Below are positions 34,837 through 38,535 of a stretch of 38,535 nt of DNA, piece by piece. The DNA lies in assembly GCA_028293445.1 (NCBI GenBank), contig JAQGOU010000107.1:1-38535 (forward strand), in the 5' to 3' direction. This DNA is from Verrucomicrobiales bacterium. GTDB lineage: Bacteria > Verrucomicrobiota > Verrucomicrobiia > Limisphaerales > JACDHS01. The notes under the pieces are model-generated. The model was not told the DNA's origin and did not search any database. It saw only the letters and a list, made by a program, of their open reading frames with translations. How positions within the stretch are numbered: position 1 is the first letter of the stretch; every line of letters starts with the position of its first letter. The translations under genes and the position numbers were made by a program.

Positions 34837-34864
34837 AATCTAATCCAACCGTCCGCCAAAACAA
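34837..34864 (-). promoter_or_regulatory. Putative promoter of the tRNA gene
   Basis: On the minus strand, TTGTTT (34864-34859) and TAGATT (34842-34837) are separated by 16 bp, with the tRNA 5' end 12 bp downstream. The -35 box is weak, so this is tentative. Confidence 0.3.
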
Positions 34865-34890
34865 ATGAATTTGCGCAGGTCAATAAAAGA

Positions 34891-34923
34891 AAAAATCCTC
34901 CGAACTTTCGCGCGGAGGATTTT
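34891..34923 (-). terminator. Rho-independent terminator of rpoD
   Basis: On the minus strand, AAATCCTCCG and CGGAGGATTT form a stem around a short loop, followed by a T-run (TTTTTTC then TTTTATTG). It lies about 20 bp after the rpoD stop. Confidence 0.85.
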
Positions 34924-34941
34924 CGTAAATATTAAACGGAC

Positions 34942-36774
34942 TTAAATCGGCTCTTCGGTTTCGAGGAAGCCTTGCAACTGACGGATACGCGTCGGGTGAC
35001 GCATCTTGCGCAACGCTTTCGCTTCGATCTGACGAATACGTTCGCGTGTCACTTTGAATTGTTTACCCACTTCTTCCAGTGTGCGGCTGTAGCCGTCACC
35101 CAGACCGAAGCGCAGTTCGAGAACTTTGCGTTCCCGTTCATTCAAGCTCGAGAGAACATCACCCAATTTGTCTTTCAACAAACTGTAGCTGGTCATGTCC
35201 GACGGATTTTCCGCCGCCTTGTCTTCGATGAAATCACCGAAGTTCGTGTCTTCGCTGTCACCGACCGGTGATTGCAGGGAGATCGGCTGTTGCGCCATCT
35301 TCAAGACAGCACGCACGCGCTCAACCGGCATCTGCATTTCGTCGGCGATTTCTTCCGGAGCAGGTTCACGACCGAAATCCTGAATCAACTGCTTCTGCAC
35401 GCGCATCAGCTTGTTGATCGTTTCGATCATGTGCACTGGAATACGAATCGTGCGCGCCTGATCGGCAATGGAGCGGGTGATCGCCTGGCGGATCCACCAC
35501 GTCGCATACGTCGAGAACTTATAGCCGCGACGATATTCGAATTTTTCGACCGCTTTCATCAAGCCCATGTTCCCTTCCTGAATCAGATCCAGGAACGACA
35601 GGCCACGGTTGGTATATTTCTTGGCAATCGAAATGACGAGACGCAGGTTGGCTTCCACCATTTCCGTCTTGGCCTGAATCGCCTTCTTGGTGAAGTGCTG
35701 CAACTCATTGTAAGACTTCAGATACACGTCATTCGGCGTGCGGACGAATTCTTCGAGCGCTTTGATTTTGCGTTGCTCAGACTGGATGATCTGCTGTTGT
35801 TGCGCTGATTTGCGTTGCGCTTCCATCTCAGTGATCGAGCGCAGGCTCGCCTGGATCTTGTCGTGGATGTTATCCGCGACCAACGACATTTCTTCGATGA
35901 CTTTCTGTTTGTAGAAAAACTTCGGAAAGGTGCGTTGCAGCTTCGTGTCGAGCTTCTTGAATTCTTCGTTCAGCTTTTCCTGCTTGGCCTTGTTCGGCGC
36001 GTTTTGAGCTTCCGCATATTTGTCGTCCACTTCCTGGTCGACCACACGGACGTTCTTCACCAAGCGACGCAAATCACGAAGATGCGCGTCGCGGCTGTCG
36101 ATCTTCTTGTCGACGATCACGCGATCAAAGCGTTCCTTCGGCGGTTCGGAAATCAGTTTCTCCGCGAGGGCAATGTGTTCTTTGCCGGAAAAGCCAAAGC
36201 TGTAAATAATACGTTTGACTTCGTTTTCCGCATCTTCAATGCGTTTGGAAATTTCCACTTCCTGTTCGCGGGTAAGCAATGGCACCTGGCCCATTTGCTT
36301 CAGATACATGCGGACAGGGTCGTCGAGAATATCGAGGCGCGACTTGTCTTCTTCCTCTTCGGGTTCCGGTTGTTTGACGCGATCGACTTCCGCCTGGTCG
36401 ACAATCTCGATTTCGAGATTGCGCAGTCGGATATAGATATCGTCCATATCTTCCGGGGTAACCACGGCGTCCGGCAACGCTTCATTGATATCTGTATAGG
36501 TCAGATAACCTTGTTCCTGGGCAAGGCGAACGAGATCCTTGATCTTCTCGGTCAAATCGATTCCCGACTGACTCTTCACCGGTCCGATCGCGACGATTGG
36601 TTCCACGGGCGGTGGAACGGCAGCGGCCGAACGTGCGTTTTTCCGACCGACTGTGGCCGTAACAACGCCACCCGCATGGTTATCGGCGCCTTTAGCAGTG
36701 GCAACGGGTTTGGTTGAACGGACTGCGGGTTGTTTCTTCAGACGGGCAGGTTTCTTTTCCTTCAATTTGGCCAT
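34942..36774 (-). CDS. rpoD: Primary RNA polymerase sigma factor, sigma-70 (RpoD)
   Basis: A 610-aa housekeeping sigma factor that directs RNA polymerase to -35/-10 promoters. The N-terminus is basic and Ala/Pro-rich (about 1-60). Region 1.1 lies at about 75-135 ([25 protein letters not shown]). Region 1.2 is at about 153-190 ([29 protein letters not shown]). A charged non-conserved insert follows (about 200-370). Region 2 is at about 375-450 ([57 protein letters not shown]). Region 3 begins [14 protein letters not shown], and region 4 has [51 protein letters not shown]. The basic N-terminal extension before region 1.1 is longer than in E. coli. The gene is monocistronic with its own terminator. 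All core regions are present, so it is the vegetative factor. Confidence 0.97.
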   Translation of the reverse strand: MAKLKEKKPARLKKQPAVRSTKPVATAKGADNHAGGVVTATVGRKNARSAAAVPPPVEPIVAIGPVKSQSGIDLTEKIKDLVRLAQEQGYLTYTDINEALPDAVVTPEDMDDIYIRLRNLEIEIVDQAEVDRVKQPEPEEEEDKSRLDILDDPVRMYLKQMGQVPLLTREQEVEISKRIEDAENEVKRIIYSFGFSGKEHIALAEKLISEPPKERFDRVIVDKKIDSRDAHLRDLRRLVKNVRVVDQEVDDKYAEAQNAPNKAKQEKLNEEFKKLDTKLQRTFPKFFYKQKVIEEMSLVADNIHDKIQASLRSITEMEAQRKSAQQQQIIQSEQRKIKALEEFVRTPNDVYLKSYNELQHFTKKAIQAKTEMVEANLRLVISIAKKYTNRGLSFLDLIQEGNMGLMKAVEKFEYRRGYKFSTYATWWIRQAITRSIADQARTIRIPVHMIETINKLMRVQKQLIQDFGREPAPEEIADEMQMPVERVRAVLKMAQQPISLQSPVGDSEDTNFGDFIEDKAAENPSDMTSYSLLKDKLGDVLSSLNERERKVLELRFGLGDGYSRTLEEVGKQFKVTRERIRQIEAKALRKMRHPTRIRQLQGFLETEEPI

Positions 36775-36987
36775 AGGTTTAACGCAACTACAATTCTCTT
36801 CAAAAAAGGCCGAACACTATGGTTAAAAGGCAATCGGCAAGTCAAGCGACCAAAAATTTATTTTCGAACTCTCTCAGTTGGCACGCAACTATGAAACGGG
36901 CTATTGACGGCCTGTTTCAGCAGGTAGGCGATTACCCGAATCATCGGCTCCGTGACTGGCTGACTCGTTGTCGTGGAGCAGGGGAGG

Positions 36988-37177
36988 AAACACCAAAGCC
37001 CAAAAACAAAACAACAAAAAACTTCCAATTTCAAAGCTCAAAGCCTTCACACTTTGAAGGCTTTAGAGGCTGGATCGGTTTAGATTTTCTGCACTCCATG
37101 TTCTAAAGATTCTATAAACTTGGTGTTTGAATTTTCTTTGGTGTTTGGTTTTTGGGTTTTGGTGTTTTTTTTAAACA
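36988..37177. repeat. MITE-like imperfect inverted repeat between rpoD and Ku
   Basis: The left arm (36988-37030: AACACCAAAGCCCAAAAAC and more) is mirrored by the right arm (about 37117-37177: CTTGGTGTTTG, TTTGGTGTTTGG, TTTTTGGGTTTTGGTGTTT). In the middle AAAGCCTTC (37040-37048) and GAAGGCTTT (37056-37064) form a perfect 9-bp stem. The low-complexity CCAAACACC style recalls small elements I have seen in Verrucomicrobiota and Planctomycetota. No ORF lies here; the open frame at 36819-37106 is not gene-like. The rest of 36775-37261 should hold the divergent promoters of rpoD and the Ku gene, but no clear boxes are seen. Confidence 0.6.
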
Positions 37178-37261
37178 CGGTTTGCCTCAGGCCGTGATAC
37201 ATCCTTTTCCGCAACGTCATTTCATGATGCACCGCCGCTGGTCAGGAGCGAGGTTCTTACC

Positions 37262-38077
37262 ATGCGAGCAATTTGGAAAGGTGCCATCAGTTTCGGGCTC
37301 GTGAATATTCCGGTCGGGCTTTATACCGCGACGAAATCCGCCAGCCAAATCAAGTTACATATGCTCCGGGACAGCGATGCGAGTCCCATTCGCTACAAAC
37401 GGGTCGCTGAGGCCGATCAAAAGGAAGTTGAATGGGAACATATCGTCAAAGGCTACGAGTATTCCAAAGGGGAATTCGTGATCCTGACCCCGCGGGACTT
37501 TGAACAAGTGGAAATCAAGTCTGCGCAGGTCGTTGATATCAAAGAATTCGTGGATCTGGCCGACATTGATCCCATGTATTTCGACGAACCCTATTATTTG
37601 GCCCCCGAGAAGGGAGGCGACAAAGCGTATACGCTCTTGCGCGAGGCGTTGGCCAGGAGCGGCAAAGTCGGGATTGCTAAAGTCGTGATCCGAACCCGTG
37701 AACATCTGGCCGCGGTCAAACCGGCCGGCAAAGCTTTGGTTTTGGAACTGATGCACTTCGCCGATGAGCTGGCTGACACGAGTGAGCTGAAACTGCCCGA
37801 TGCTGAAGCGGGGAAAAAAGAGCTGACGATGGCGGAGTCATTGATTGACCAGATGTCCGGCGAATGGGAACCCGAACAGTACAAAGATGAGTATCGAGAA
37901 GCTTTGGTAAAACTGATTGAAGAGAAGGTCGCGAGCGGTGGGAAGTTGCCGGAGAAAAAGGGCAAAGCGCCGAAACCGAGCAAGGTGGTGGACATCGCTT
38001 CGCTCCTGCAGGCCAGCCTCGATCAAGCCGGAAAAGGGAAGAAGTCGCACAAAACCAAGTCCCGGAAAGCGGCGTAA
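37262..38077 (+). CDS. ku: Bacterial Ku protein (non-homologous end joining)
   Basis: A 271-aa protein opening MRAIWKGAISFGLVNIPVGLYTAT, the hallmark of bacterial Ku. The beta-barrel core continues through KLHMLRDSDASPIRYKRV, GYEYSKGEFVILTPRDFEQ, DIDPMYFDEPYYLAPEKGGDKAYTLLREAL and LELMHFADEL. The C-terminus (about 225-271) is a lysine-rich tail (KLPEKKGKAPKPSK, then GKGKKSHKTKSRKAA) of the kind that helps Ku slide inward on DNA. Ku homodimers encircle broken ends and recruit the ligase LigD; no ligD lies in this window. A purine-rich AGGAGCGAGG about 10 nt upstream supports ATG 37262. Length is typical. Confidence 0.96.
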   Translation: MRAIWKGAISFGLVNIPVGLYTATKSASQIKLHMLRDSDASPIRYKRVAEADQKEVEWEHIVKGYEYSKGEFVILTPRDFEQVEIKSAQVVDIKEFVDLADIDPMYFDEPYYLAPEKGGDKAYTLLREALARSGKVGIAKVVIRTREHLAAVKPAGKALVLELMHFADELADTSELKLPDAEAGKKELTMAESLIDQMSGEWEPEQYKDEYREALVKLIEEKVASGGKLPEKKGKAPKPSKVVDIASLLQASLDQAGKGKKSHKTKSRKAA

Positions 38078-38219
38078 TTCCGTCCACAGCGATGGATTCG
38101 TCAAACTCGTCCGTCCAATCTCCTGCTCACCCTCCGTTCCCGCCCCATTTTGCGTAATGGTTCACTTTCCGGCTGAGATTTTGACGCCTCGGGGAAGTTG
38201 AGGTCTATAAAAAGAGTTT

Positions 38220-38535
38220 AAGACAGGAGTTTCACGCGAAACTGCTAACTTTGGGCCACCCAAAACAGGAGTTTCACGTGGAAGTGGCAACTTTGGGTCG
38301 CCCAAAACAGGAGTTTCACGTGAGAGTGGCAACTTTGGGTCACCCGAAACAGGAGTTTCACGTGAGAGTGGCAACTTTGGGCCGCCCGAAACAGGAGTTT
38401 CACGTGAGAGTGGCAACTTTGGGTCACCCGAAACAGGGGTTTCATGTGAGAGTGGCAACTTTGGATCACCCAAAACAGGAGTTTCACGTGAGAGTGGCAA
38501 CTTTGGGCGGCCAGAAACCGGAGTCTCACGTGAAA
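38220..38535. repeat. 42-bp minisatellite array 3 (TCACGTGA core), continues beyond the window
   Basis: CACGTG or its variants recur at 38233, 38275, 38317, 38359, 38401, 38443, 38485 and 38527, exactly 42 bp apart. A typical unit runs AACAGGAGTTTCACGTGAGA then GTGGCAACTTTGGGTCACCCGA. Dyads in each unit are TCACGTGA and GGGT-C-ACCC. Because 42 is a multiple of three, all frames are open and give 14-residue repeats (SRETPVSGDPKLPL on the minus strand), but nothing suggests translation. It follows the Ku gene; 38078-38219 shows no feature. Confidence 0.95.

Noticed and set aside
35272-36717. Plus-strand frames of 178 and 300 codons opposite rpoD
   Set aside because: They are antisense to a fully conserved rpoD, and their Phe/Arg-rich composition is typical of reverse-complement shadows.
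36819-37106. Plus-strand frame of 95 codons upstream of Ku
   Set aside because: It runs through low-complexity inverted-repeat DNA, its composition is not protein-like, and no family is recognised.
38162-38529. Minus-strand frame with 14-residue SRETPV repeats
   Set aside because: The 42-bp unit is a multiple of three without stops, so every frame stays open. No start signal or protein-like composition is seen.

Overview
The window most resembles a soil or freshwater Verrucomicrobiota chromosome (Pedosphaera/Limisphaerales type). This is inferred from the gene content: very large secreted proteins with autotransporter-type beta-strand repeats, an arylsulfatase next to a formylglycine-generating-enzyme-fold (SUMF1) protein, a beta-propeller sensor kinase, a Ku protein, a large RpoD, and many minisatellite arrays. 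No rRNA or other species-level marker is present, so the assignment is an inference.

Layout. (1) 1-5690, minus strand: a surface/degradative cluster of a SUMF1-domain protein, a secreted sulfatase whose signal peptide is interrupted by a 212-bp palindromic element, and the 5' part of a repeat-rich secreted protein that runs off the window. (2) 5697-6216: an operator-like dyad, a 7-bp tandem repeat and a 41-bp minisatellite. (3) 6332-8341, plus strand: an ArsR-type regulator, then four small membrane-protein genes separated by attC-like sites, which looks like an integron cassette cluster without an integrase. One of these genes carries a cytochrome-oxidase-like HDTYY motif. (4) 8660-11173, plus: a secreted GH25 lysozyme with accessory domains. 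(5) 23128-11512, minus: a tight four-gene run encoding a 2301-aa secreted repeat protein with a metallophosphoesterase domain, a secreted S1/P1 nuclease, a propeller-type sensor histidine kinase and a NarL-type response regulator. I read it as a self-regulated module for extracellular nucleic acid or phosphoester breakdown.

(6) 34496-23361, minus: two neighbouring versions of the circularly permuted ATP-grasp / alpha-E / transglutaminase system. One is split (ATP-grasp, alpha-E, DUF2126-transglutaminase). The other is fused (ATP-grasp-alpha-E, transglutaminase, zincin-like peptidase). A second 41-bp minisatellite separates them. This family is predicted to ligate and cleave peptide bonds, but its product is unknown. 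(7) 34749-36774, minus: tRNA-Ile2(CAT), a terminator and rpoD. (8) 36988-38535: a MITE-like inverted repeat, a Ku gene and a 42-bp minisatellite that continues past the window.

Three threads cross the window. A ~230-residue N-terminal module is shared by three otherwise different secreted proteins, and two of their genes share an ACCC-N8-GGGT upstream element. All three minisatellites have periods of 41-42 bp (about four helical turns), each with a palindrome per unit. Small mobile-like repeats (the sulfatase element, the rpoD-upstream inverted repeat, the attC-like sites) are abundant.
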